Shown piece after piece: positions 1-7,603 of a DNA stretch of 64,000 nt (the stretch's first letter is position 1; each line of letters opens with the position of its first letter). The notes under the pieces were generated by a model. It worked only from the letters and a program-made list of their open reading frames with translations. It ran no database searches and was not told where the DNA came from. Position numbers and translations under genes: made by a program. Origin of the DNA: Paraburkholderia panacisoli (lineage in GTDB: Bacteria; Pseudomonadota; Gammaproteobacteria; Burkholderiales; Burkholderiaceae); contig NZ_VTUZ01000009.1 in the NCBI RefSeq assembly GCF_008369935.1, positions 124,001 through 188,000 on the forward strand, written 5' to 3'.

Positions 1-273
1 TCCGCAAACGCGGTTCACCGTCAGCGCCGGCACCGACACGGGGACGCCGCCGCCGATGGCGGCCTGTCGCGCCGGGTTCATCCTGTTGCCGGCCTGGACG
101 ACGTTGCCCATCACCACCGACGACAGCGCTCCCGGATCCAGCGCGGCGCGCCGCAGCGTTTCTCGAACGACGACCGCACCGAGCGCCGTCGCGGGAACGT
201 CCTTCAACGATCCGCCGAACGCGCCGATCGGCGTGCGAATGGGATGGGCAATTACAACATCGCGTGCATTCAT
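1..273 (-). CDS. acetyl-CoA C-acyltransferase (thiolase), N-terminal part
   Basis: The gene starts at an ATG ending at base 273 and runs off the left edge, leaving 91 codons. The protein begins MNARDVVIAHPIRTPIGAFGG, the thiolase N-terminus, and continues with a VVMGNVVQAG segment. Its last codons read NRVCG, where the Cys (residue 90) is the expected acyl-accepting nucleophile. A ribosome binding site (AAAGGAAT) lies just upstream. Thiolases cleave or form beta-ketoacyl-CoA. Whether this copy works in beta-oxidation, aromatic degradation or acetoacetyl-CoA synthesis cannot be told from the N-terminus. It is transcribed away from everything else in the window. Confidence 0.88.
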   Translation of the reverse strand, partial: MNARDVVIAHPIRTPIGAFGGSLKDVPATALGAVVVRETLRRAALDPGALSSVVMGNVVQAGNRMNPARQAAIGGGVPVSVPALTVNRVCG

Positions 274-317
274 CGCTATTCCTTTGGTTGAGGTACGTCT
301 GGGCTGCATCTTTGTAC

Positions 318-329
318 GTGCATATGCAC
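318..329. promoter_or_regulatory. candidate operator, perfect 12-bp palindrome
   Basis: GTGCATATGCAC is a perfect palindrome about 45 bp upstream of the thiolase start codon. A near copy occurs at 713-724. The position suits a repressor or activator site, but no cognate regulator is identified. Confidence 0.35.
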
Positions 330-712
330 ATCTGTAAGTCGAATTGACCGGTTGCGCGTCGGTAGTGACGACGGGAAACGGGTTTCGACGATGTCAGATT
401 AAACAGTTCGGCGGGCACCAGAGAGGTGCGCCCATCGTGCTCCGACGGCTCGCCGAACACCAGACCATCGTGCTGCAGCGGCCTGAAGGCAGGCACGCGC
501 AGTGCGCTCCATCACTATCGCTTCGGCAAATTCCATCACCGACCGCCCGCCTTGCGCGCAAGCTTCACGACGATTGTGAGCGGGTCCGCCATCAGCCGCA
601 CCCGACCGGTATGGCGCTCGTAAACATGCGCGACATACCAGCCCCGCCTGCCGCAGCGCGAAGCGGCTGCAATAGTCGTGAATTACAGCGTTTTCATTTG
701 CATAGCTTACAT

Positions 713-724
713 GTGCATATACAC
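713..724. promoter_or_regulatory. second copy of GTGCATATGCAC-like element
   Basis: GTGCATATACAC differs at one position from the perfect palindrome at 318-329. It lies about 310 bp upstream of the downstream dehydrogenase start. Two matching sites in one intergenic region suggest binding by a dimeric regulator. Confidence 0.3.
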
Positions 725-1037
725 GTTGTCAAATCGCCTCGCGGCTGCATATTTGAAATTCAGTGTTGTTGGAAGCGCTAACTATCCAATACGACGAACA
801 CTGGTCGGCTTCAATTCCAGCCAGAGCAGTGCCGCCCGCACTGTCACGCTTTTCCCTGAAAGCTGTTTGTGGCAGACGACAATGACGAGACTCCCTGCGA
901 GCGAATCGCGCTTTATCCACGATTCGTGTTCAATGTCTCCACGCTGGCGGGGCTAATCTTTGTGGCCGCGTAAGGCATGCTTTCGTTCATCGGTCGTGCG
1001 TCAATCAGGGCGCGCGCAAGGTAACGGAGAACGAGAC

Positions 1038-2117
1038 ATGAGCAAGACATACAAAATCGCAGCCATTGCCGGCGACGGCATCGGTCAGGAAGTGATGCCC
1101 GAGGGCGTGCGTGTGGTGGAAGCGGCGGCCGCGAAGTTCGGCCTGTCGGTAGAGTTCACGCACTTCGACTGGGCAAGCTGCGACTACTACCTGCAGCACG
1201 GCAAGATGATGCCCGACGACTGGTTCTCCACGCTCAAGGGCTTCGATGCCATTTACTTCGGCGCGGTGGGTTGGCCCGACAAAGTGCCCGACCATATCTC
1301 GCTGTGGGGCTCGCTGCTCAAGTTCCGCCGCGAATTCGACCAGTACGTGAATCTACGCCCGGTGCGCCTGCTGCCCGGCGTCCCGTGTCCGCTCGCCAAC
1401 CGCAAGCCCGGCGACATCGACTTCTTCGTGGTTCGAGAGAACACCGAAGGCGAATACAGTTCGGTAGGCGGCAAGATGTTCGAAGGCACGGAACGCGAGT
1501 TCGTGCTGCAGGAGTCGGTCTTCACGCGTCATGGCGTGGACCGCATCCTCAAGTACGCGTTCGAACTCGCGAACCAGCGCGGCCGCAAAAAGCTCACGGC
1601 CGCCACCAAATCGAACGGCATCTCGATCAGCATGCCGTACTGGGACGAACGCGTGGCCGCGATGGCCGAGACCTACCCCGATGTGACATGGGACAAGCAG
1701 CACATCGACATTCTGTGCGCGCGATTCGTCCTGCAACCGGATCGCTTCGATGTGGTGGTAGCGTCGAATCTGTTTGGCGACATTCTTTCCGATCTCGGTC
1801 CGGCCTGCACAGGCACGATCGGTCTTGCAGCGTCGGCGAATCTGAATCCGGAGCGCAAATTCCCGTCGCTGTTCGAGCCCGTTCACGGCTCTGCGCCCGA
1901 TATCTTCGGCAAGCAGATCGCGAACCCGGTCGCAATGATCTGGTCGGGCGCGATGATGCTCGATTTCCTCGGCAACGGCGATGCGCAGTTCAAGGCCGCG
2001 CACGACGCGATCATGCAGGCGATCGAGAAGGTGCTGGTGGAGGGCCCGCGCACACCCGACATGGGCGGCACGGCGAACACGACGGCGGTGGGCAAGGCGG
2101 TCGCCGCCGCGCTCTGA
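1038..2117 (+). CDS. ttuC: tartrate/D-malate dehydrogenase (decarboxylating), TtuC/DmlA type
   Basis: 359 residues, normal for the isocitrate/isopropylmalate dehydrogenase family branch that includes tartrate dehydrogenase and E. coli DmlA. Visible hallmarks are the N-terminal IAGDGIGQEVMPE, the active-site block RENTEGEYSSVGG, the metal-binding SNLFGDILSDLGP and the NAD-site GSAPDIFGK. The start at 1038 is chosen because AACGGAGAAC precedes it and the family N-terminus begins there; the open frame reaches further upstream. Family members oxidise and decarboxylate D-malate to pyruvate plus CO2, or act on tartrate. Next to carnitine monooxygenase genes, as yeaU lies beside yeaW/yeaX in E. coli, D-malate made from carnitine is the likely substrate (inference). 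A close paralog lies at 29191-30273. Confidence 0.88.
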   Translation: MSKTYKIAAIAGDGIGQEVMPEGVRVVEAAAAKFGLSVEFTHFDWASCDYYLQHGKMMPDDWFSTLKGFDAIYFGAVGWPDKVPDHISLWGSLLKFRREFDQYVNLRPVRLLPGVPCPLANRKPGDIDFFVVRENTEGEYSSVGGKMFEGTEREFVLQESVFTRHGVDRILKYAFELANQRGRKKLTAATKSNGISISMPYWDERVAAMAETYPDVTWDKQHIDILCARFVLQPDRFDVVVASNLFGDILSDLGPACTGTIGLAASANLNPERKFPSLFEPVHGSAPDIFGKQIANPVAMIWSGAMMLDFLGNGDAQFKAAHDAIMQAIEKVLVEGPRTPDMGGTANTTAVGKAVAAAL

Positions 2118-2158
2118 GCCGCGTCACACAGTAGCGCGTGCGACACGAAAGCGCCGCC

Positions 2159-3238
2159 CTATGTCATCGCCGCGCCCGCGCTGTTATCGGCGGCGTGCGG
2201 CGCGGCCGCCGCCATATCGGCGGGGTGCGCCGCGCGGCACAACGCCGTGAGCCATACGTCGTCGCCGTGCGGCGACACGCGCGCGCGGCCCTGCTCGACC
2301 ACCAGCCGCCACGTATCGTCCGGCAGCGAAGCTCGATAGAGCACGCGATAATCCGCGCGACGCGCGAGTGCGTCGTTGACGGCTGCTTCGCGCGCCGCGC
2401 GGTCGTCCGGATGGATGTGATCCGACAGCTCAACATAATGACGCGGTGCCTCGGCTGGCTCGACGCCGAAAAGCCGGCACCATTCGTCGGAGACGATCAG
2501 CGTATCCTGACCGCGCAGCCAGCGCCATGCGCCGAATCCCGCAATGCGCGCGGCGTCGTTGAGCAATTGCAGCCGCTGTTGCAGGGCGCGTTCAGCTTCC
2601 TTGCGCGCGCTGATATCGATAGTGGTCCCCACCACGCGCACGGGCCGGCCCGCGTCGTCGAGCAAGGTGGCCACGCGCGATTCGATCCAGCGAATGGTTC
2701 CATCGGGCAAGATGATCCGGAAGTCCCACACCCGCGGCGCCTGGCTCGCGACGAGGTCCTTCATGGCGTCCTCATTCAACCAGATCGAGTCCTCGGGATG
2801 CAGGATCTCCCAGAACTCTTCGTTGCTGTGGATTTCGCGCCCATAGAGCTTGGCGCAATTGCTCGAATAGATGAGCTCGTCGGCGACCAGATTCCACTCC
2901 CACGTCACGATGCCCGCCAATTCCTGCGCATGCTTCATGCGTGCTTCATTCGACATGATCTCGGCCGTGTAGCGGCGGCGCAGGTCGGTCATGGGCAGCT
3001 CGGTGGCGCCCACGATGCCGAGGTCCTTCACGGCTTCGTCGCCGTAGCGCAGCCAGACCCAGTTCACGTCGAGGAACGCCGCGAGGCGGCGCAAGTTCGA
3101 GTAGTCGATTTCGCCGCCGCGCGTCCACTTGTGCACGGCGGGGCGCGAAATGCCGACTGCGTCGGCGATTTGCTGCAGACTCAGCTTCTTGTGCTCGAGC
3201 AGCACTTTCAGACGAAACGCGAACGTATCCTCGGACAT
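2159..3238 (-). CDS. XRE-family regulator with two PAS domains
   Basis: 359 residues. The N-terminus is a Cro/CI-type helix-turn-helix (about residues 8-62, with LSLQQIADAVGISRPAVHKW). Two PAS/PAC units follow, roughly 95-215 and 222-340; the first ends in the typical VVGTTIDISARKEAERALQ linker. There are no membrane segments and no kinase or GGDEF domain, so it looks like a one-component cytoplasmic sensor-regulator. It lies downstream of cntB on the same strand, so it may control the carnitine genes, perhaps through the ACTATTG repeats near 7250-7479; that link is inference. The start is supported by AGGGAAATGG upstream. Confidence 0.8.
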   Translation of the reverse strand: MSEDTFAFRLKVLLEHKKLSLQQIADAVGISRPAVHKWTRGGEIDYSNLRRLAAFLDVNWVWLRYGDEAVKDLGIVGATELPMTDLRRRYTAEIMSNEARMKHAQELAGIVTWEWNLVADELIYSSNCAKLYGREIHSNEEFWEILHPEDSIWLNEDAMKDLVASQAPRVWDFRIILPDGTIRWIESRVATLLDDAGRPVRVVGTTIDISARKEAERALQQRLQLLNDAARIAGFGAWRWLRGQDTLIVSDEWCRLFGVEPAEAPRHYVELSDHIHPDDRAAREAAVNDALARRADYRVLYRASLPDDTWRLVVEQGRARVSPHGDDVWLTALCRAAHPADMAAAAPHAADNSAGAAMT

Positions 3239-3429
3239 CCATTTCCCTTTATGACGGTCGCGCGGTCAAACGAAAAGGGCGGCTACGCGCCGGGCCGCAG
3301 AACGGGCCGGGCCTATGCCGCCGGTGCTGGATGGGGCGCGCGGCCAGGACACTTCGTTCGCCCGCAGTTCTGCCGCCAGTTTAACGGATCTGGCGCCGCG
3401 CTCCAGGTGCCCCCGCCGCCGCAGGTCAC

Positions 3430-4419
3430 CTAGAGGTCGATAACAAGGCGCGGCGTGCGCGAGCGTGACACGCACAGCAGGATGGTCTTTTGAGCCGCCT
3501 TTTCTTCGTCGTCGAGATACTGGTCGCGATGGTCGGCTTCGCCTTCGAGAATCGGCACTTCACAGGTGCCGCATACGCCCTCGCGACACAGCGACTCCAC
3601 GGTCACGCCCGCTCGTTCGATGGCTTTGAGGATCGTTTCGTCTTCGGCCACTTCGAGCTCGAGGCCCGACTTCGCGAGAACCACGGTGAATGCCTTGCCG
3701 CCGGTCTCGGTGGCCGCGAACTGCTCCGCGTGCAGTTGCGACTTCGGCCAGCCGAGCAGTGCCGCGTTCGCATGAACGGCATCGTTGAGTCCCGCCGGGC
3801 CGCAAACGTAGACGTGCGCATCGGCGGGCAGGCTCTTGAAAAGCTTGAGCAGGTCAAGACGCTGGCCTTCGCTATCGACATAGCAATGAACGTTGGCCGC
3901 ATGCGGACCGGACTTCAGTTCTTCGACGAACGCACCGTGCTCGGGACTACGGTACGCGTAGTGCAATTCGAGTTCGAGCGCGGCGCCGGCATCGGCATCG
4001 GCATCGGCATCGGGACGATGCTCTGCCAGTTGCGCGAGAAACGGCGTGATGCCGATGCCGCCCGCGATAAACACATGCCGCCTGGCATTGCGCGCGAGTT
4101 CGAAAAGGTTCGCGGGCGAGCCGATGGCCAGTTGCGTACCTGCCGCGACCTTGTCGTGCATGAAGGCCGAGCCGCCGCGCGAGGCCTCTTCGCGACGCAC
4201 GGCGATCTGATACTGGCGCGTTTCGCGCGGCGAACTGAGCAGCGAGTAAGCGTTGTGGTGCCACTGACCGCCGTCCTGCATCGAGACGAGCACGTGGGCG
4301 CCGCCGCTGAACGGCGGCAGCGGCGCGCCATCGGGCAGCGCGAGCGTGAAGCGTTTGATGAGCGGAGTGAGTTGCTCGACGGCGACGACGTCGACAGTGA
4401 TCGATTCGCGGGCGTTCAT
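3430..4419 (-). CDS. cntB: carnitine monooxygenase reductase subunit (CntB/YeaX-like)
   Basis: 329 residues with the phthalate dioxygenase reductase layout: FMN-binding beta-barrel (1-105), NAD-binding domain (112-230, with FIAGGIGITPF and VYVCGPAGL), and a C-terminal plant-type [2Fe-2S] ferredoxin domain. The ferredoxin cysteines are C278, C283, C286 and C316 (CREGVCGTC...C). It passes electrons from NADH to a Rieske oxygenase. The partner is most likely CntA at 6054-7202 and possibly the GbcA-like oxygenase at 11245. A run of alternating Asp-Ala (about 137-144) comes from a repeated GCATCG hexamer. GGAAGG precedes the ATG. A terminator lies between it and the upstream dehydrogenase gene, so it may have its own promoter. 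Confidence 0.87.
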   Translation of the reverse strand: MNARESITVDVVAVEQLTPLIKRFTLALPDGAPLPPFSGGAHVLVSMQDGGQWHHNAYSLLSSPRETRQYQIAVRREEASRGGSAFMHDKVAAGTQLAIGSPANLFELARNARRHVFIAGGIGITPFLAQLAEHRPDADADADAGAALELELHYAYRSPEHGAFVEELKSGPHAANVHCYVDSEGQRLDLLKLFKSLPADAHVYVCGPAGLNDAVHANAALLGWPKSQLHAEQFAATETGGKAFTVVLAKSGLELEVAEDETILKAIERAGVTVESLCREGVCGTCEVPILEGEADHRDQYLDDEEKAAQKTILLCVSRSRTPRLVIDL

Positions 4420-4514
4420 AATGCCTTCCTTTTCCGCAGGCCGCGCAGCGCGCGGCGCGTTTTTGCTTCGTGATGGGCTCGGAGTTGCCTCGCGGGCCGG
4501 ATGATCCTTGATTC

Positions 4515-4546
4515 AAAAAAACGGATGCGGCGCGAGCCGCATCCGT
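4515..4546 (-). terminator. rho-independent terminator
   Basis: On the minus strand an 11-bp GC-rich stem (ACGGATGCGGC, 4-base loop, GCCGCATCCGT) is followed directly by seven T residues. It lies 19 bases after the aldehyde dehydrogenase stop and about 95 bases before the cntB start, so it should end or attenuate the cntA-aldehyde dehydrogenase transcript. Confidence 0.85.
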
Positions 4547-4564
4547 ACACAGTCGGCATGCGGG

Positions 4565-6025
4565 TCAGCGAGTCACGCCGCCCATGCAGAGGTACTTGAT
4601 CGACAGATAGTCTTCGATCCCGTATTTCGAGCCCTCGCGGCCGATGCCTGACTGCTTCACCCCGCCGAACGGCGCGACTTCATTGGAGATCAACCCCGTG
4701 TTGATGCCGACGATGCCGTATTCCAGTTGCTCGGCCACGCGCCAGATGCGGCCGATGTCCCGACTGTAGAAGTACGCGGCGAGCCCATAGATCGAATCGT
4801 TGGCGAGTTGGACGACTTCGGCGTCGCTCGAAAAGCGCACGATAGGCGCGACCGGTCCGAAGATTTCCTCGCTCAGCACGGCCATGCCGGGTTTGGCGTC
4901 CGCGAGCACGGTGGGCGCATAGAAGTTGCCGCCGCGCGCGTGCGTCTGGCCACCTGTAACCACGCGCGCACCTTGCGCGACGGCGCCGCGTACGAGGCTA
5001 TCGACCTTGTCGCGCGCTGCTTCGTTGATGAGCGGCCCGATATTCACGCCCGCAGCGAAACCGTCGTCCACCTTGAATTCAGCCACGCGCGCAGCGAAGC
5101 GTCGGCAGAAAGCGTCATAAACCGAGTCATGCACATAGAAGCGGTTTGCGCATACGCAGGTCTGTCCTGCATTGCGGTACTTCGAAAGCAACGCGCCTTC
5201 GATGGCGGCATCGAGATCGGCGTCGTCGAATACGATGAAGGGCGCGTTGCCGCCGAGTTCCAGCGAAACCTTCTTGACGGTGTCCGAACACTGGCGCATC
5301 AACAGACGGCCCACCTCCGTCGACCCCGTAAACGTGAGCTTCTTGACGAGCGGGTTCGACGTCATTTCGAGGCCGATCTCGCGCGACTTGCCCGTGACGA
5401 TATTGACGACGCCCGCCGGAATGCCGGCTCGTTCGGCGAGCACCGCGAGCGCGAACGCGGAAAGCGGTGTCTCGTTGGCCGGCTTGATGACGATCGTGCA
5501 GCCAGCCGCCAACGCGGGCGCAGCCTTGCGGGTGATCATCGCGGCTGGGAAGTTCCACGGCGTAATGGCGGCGCATACGCCCACCGGCTCGCGCGTCACC
5601 ACGAGGCGCTGGTCCGGGTTCGGGCTCGGGATCACGTCGCCGTCGATGCGCTTGGCCTGTTCGCCGAACCACTCGATGAACGAAGCCGCATAGGCAATCT
5701 CGCCGCGCGCTTCGGCGAGCGGCTTGCCCTGTTCGCGCGTCATCAGTTCAGCCAGCGCGTCCTGGTTCGCCAGGATCAGCTCGAACCAGTTGCGCAGCAG
5801 GCGCGCGCGCTCCTTCGCGGTGGTCGCGCGCCACGCGGGAAAGGCGCGGTGCGCGGCTTTGATGGCCGCGCGCGCCTCGCTCGCGCCCATGTTCGGCACG
5901 CGCGCGAGCCATTCGCCCGTGGAGGGGTTGTTGACGTCGAGTGTGGCGCCGTCCTGCGCGTCGCGCCACTGGCCGTCGATATAGGCCTGCTGCCGCAGCA
6001 GCCCGGATTGTTGCAGCGAAGTCAT
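4565..6025 (-). CDS. succinate/malic-semialdehyde dehydrogenase (GabD-like)
   Basis: 486 residues, full length for NAD(P)-dependent succinate-semialdehyde-type dehydrogenases. Landmarks are TPWNFP (155-160), the cofactor-site FTGSTEVG (232-239), catalytic Glu256 in LELGG and nucleophile Cys290 in GQTCVC. It sits 28 bases behind cntA with a good ribosome binding site (AAGGAG), so the two are probably cotranscribed. CntA/CntB cleavage of carnitine yields malic semialdehyde, and a neighbouring semialdehyde dehydrogenase is the natural enzyme to oxidise it to malate. Substrate choice is inferred from context. A paralog lies at 27704-29176. Confidence 0.86.
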   Translation of the reverse strand: MTSLQQSGLLRQQAYIDGQWRDAQDGATLDVNNPSTGEWLARVPNMGASEARAAIKAAHRAFPAWRATTAKERARLLRNWFELILANQDALAELMTREQGKPLAEARGEIAYAASFIEWFGEQAKRIDGDVIPSPNPDQRLVVTREPVGVCAAITPWNFPAAMITRKAAPALAAGCTIVIKPANETPLSAFALAVLAERAGIPAGVVNIVTGKSREIGLEMTSNPLVKKLTFTGSTEVGRLLMRQCSDTVKKVSLELGGNAPFIVFDDADLDAAIEGALLSKYRNAGQTCVCANRFYVHDSVYDAFCRRFAARVAEFKVDDGFAAGVNIGPLINEAARDKVDSLVRGAVAQGARVVTGGQTHARGGNFYAPTVLADAKPGMAVLSEEIFGPVAPIVRFSSDAEVVQLANDSIYGLAAYFYSRDIGRIWRVAEQLEYGIVGINTGLISNEVAPFGGVKQSGIGREGSKYGIEDYLSIKYLCMGGVTR

Positions 6026-6053
6026 GCGTGAGTTCTCCTTGCCGCGCGCGGCA

Positions 6054-7202
6054 TCAGTCCTGATACTGCTGTGCGAGCAGGTTATGGAAATGGGCGATGC
6101 CGTGCTCGCTGATGCCGCTGCGCTGTTCGTCGACCATGATGCGTCCCTGGCCTCGATAGCCGCGCGACTTCAGGCCCTTCTGCACGCTTTCCACGAGACG
6201 CAGATCCTCGGGACGGAACACCGTGCGATACCACTCGATCAGCTTCTGCTGCTCTTCGGTCGGTTCGTCGTTGAGGAAGTAGACGTCGTAGTGCTGGAGC
6301 GTGACTTCCGCGCTCACCGGGAACTCATAGATCACCGTCATGAAGTCGCTGCCCGGCGGCACGTTGAACATCGTGCACGGCCACGCCCAGTAGCCATGGA
6401 AGCTCGGGTCCTTCACGGAAGGATCCAGCTTGAACGAACGCTCCGACGATTGCGCATGGCCGAACTGAACCGTCCAGTTGCCTTGCAGCGTGTGCGTGTA
6501 CTGGTCGATCTTCACCGAGTCGGAAAACCCGGGGTGGGCCGGGCCGCAGTGGTAGCACTCGAGGTAGTTGTCGACAATCGATTTCCAGTTGGCCGGCGTT
6601 TCGGTGACGAAGCGTGCGGCAAGCTTGAGGTCGTCGATCACGGGGCAGGCGCGGCGCAGGCTGGCTTCGAGACCGGGCAGTTGCGCTTCGACGCTGTCCG
6701 CCTCCGGGTTCAGGTTGATGAATACGAAGCCGGCGTATTGCTCCACGCGCACCGGCACGAGCGTGGAATTTTCCTTGTCGAACGACTGCACGTGATCGCA
6801 GTTGTTGGCATGCGCGAGCGCGCCATCAAGCTTGAACGCCCACGCGTGGTACGGGCAGGTGATGACATTTTTCGCTTTGCCACTGCCTTCGAGCAACTGG
6901 TGGCCGCGGTGCGGGCACACGTTATAGAAGGCGCGCAGCACTTTGTCCTTGCCGCGCACGAGCAGGATGCTCTCGCCCACCACTTCGCGCGTCACATAGG
7001 CGTTCGCTTCCGCCAGTTCGCTGCCGTGCGCGACGCAAATCCAGCTATTCTCGAAGATTTTCTTTTCTTCGGCCTTGAAGACTGCTTCGGAGGTGTAGTA
7101 GCTGGCCGGGATAGTCCAGGCCAGCTCGGGATTGGAGCAGAAGTCGGCCGGCAGTTTGGGCAGCTCGGGTTTTTTGTGGAATTCGATCGGGAGATAGGTC
7201 AT
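6054..7202 (-). CDS. cntA: carnitine monooxygenase oxygenase subunit (CntA/YeaW-like)
   Basis: 382-residue Rieske oxygenase. The Rieske [2Fe-2S] ligands are C96, H98, C116 and H119 (CPHRGH...CPYH). The mononuclear iron motif is NYLECYHCGPAHPGF, with H218 and H223. The bridging residue is Glu215 rather than the Asp of ring-hydroxylating dioxygenases; that Glu is the mark of the CntA/GbcA trimethylamine-releasing group, and the E-H-H spacing matches what I recall for CntA (E205, H208, H213). It cleaves carnitine to trimethylamine and malic semialdehyde using electrons from CntB. It is the first gene of its operon, facing the NCS1 permease across a 400-bp control region. Confidence 0.87.
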   Translation of the reverse strand: MTYLPIEFHKKPELPKLPADFCSNPELAWTIPASYYTSEAVFKAEEKKIFENSWICVAHGSELAEANAYVTREVVGESILLVRGKDKVLRAFYNVCPHRGHQLLEGSGKAKNVITCPYHAWAFKLDGALAHANNCDHVQSFDKENSTLVPVRVEQYAGFVFINLNPEADSVEAQLPGLEASLRRACPVIDDLKLAARFVTETPANWKSIVDNYLECYHCGPAHPGFSDSVKIDQYTHTLQGNWTVQFGHAQSSERSFKLDPSVKDPSFHGYWAWPCTMFNVPPGSDFMTVIYEFPVSAEVTLQHYDVYFLNDEPTEEQQKLIEWYRTVFRPEDLRLVESVQKGLKSRGYRGQGRIMVDEQRSGISEHGIAHFHNLLAQQYQD

Positions 7203-7249
7203 GGGGTCCGCCGCACTGAGTTAAAAAATTAACTGATGGTTACGTTAAA

Positions 7250-7262
7250 ACTATTGGTTAAC
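7250..7262. promoter_or_regulatory. candidate operator near cntA
   Basis: ACTATTGGTTAAC lies about 48 bp upstream of cntA. Its exact reverse complement, GTTAACCAATAGT, occurs at 7467-7479 nearer the permease. A repeated AT-rich element between divergent genes is typical of a shared regulator. Confidence 0.45.
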
Positions 7263-7460
7263 GCAAATATAGAAGAATTCTTAACGGTGGTGGATCAGGG
7301 TTATCCCTCAACGCCGGCAATCGACGCTCGTGAAACGACGCGCAGCGGCTATTCTGTGCGGCAGAGGCGCGCCGGCATGGGACGCCGCGATCCAATGTCG
7401 ATTTTGGAGAGATCGTCAATAGGAGGATTCGATAGTGAGACGGAACCAGCCGCGTTGCGT

Positions 7461-7479
7461 ACTATTGTTAACCAATAGT
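7461..7479. promoter_or_regulatory. candidate operator near the NCS1 permease
   Basis: ACTATTGTTAACCAATAGT has perfect 7-bp inverted arms (ACTATTG/CAATAGT) around TTAAC. A further partial copy, GTTAACCAA, follows at 7485-7493. It lies about 125-145 bp upstream of the permease start codon. Confidence 0.45.
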
Positions 7480-7603
7480 TCACCGTTAACCAACGGGTAA
7501 TTGCGCCGTGTCGAGGATCTGGAGCTTCCGGTTCCGGGCGCGGCGCGCAAAGCGGGCTCGCACCTTGACGAGCCCCTTACGCCACCCCGCAACTGGAGGA
7601 GAC

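Larger units (their letters stand above)
290..1020. other. intergenic region without a recognisable gene
   Basis: About 730 bases separate the thiolase start from the tartrate/malate dehydrogenase. Short open frames exist on both strands, but none resembles a family I know and none has a good ribosome binding site. The clear structure is the pair of GTGCATAT(G/A)CAC elements at 318 and 713. The middle part may be decayed coding sequence. Confidence 0.4.

Noticed and set aside
344..956. Several 60-145 codon frames in the left intergenic region
   Set aside because: No family resemblance, no good ribosome binding site, frames overlap each other.
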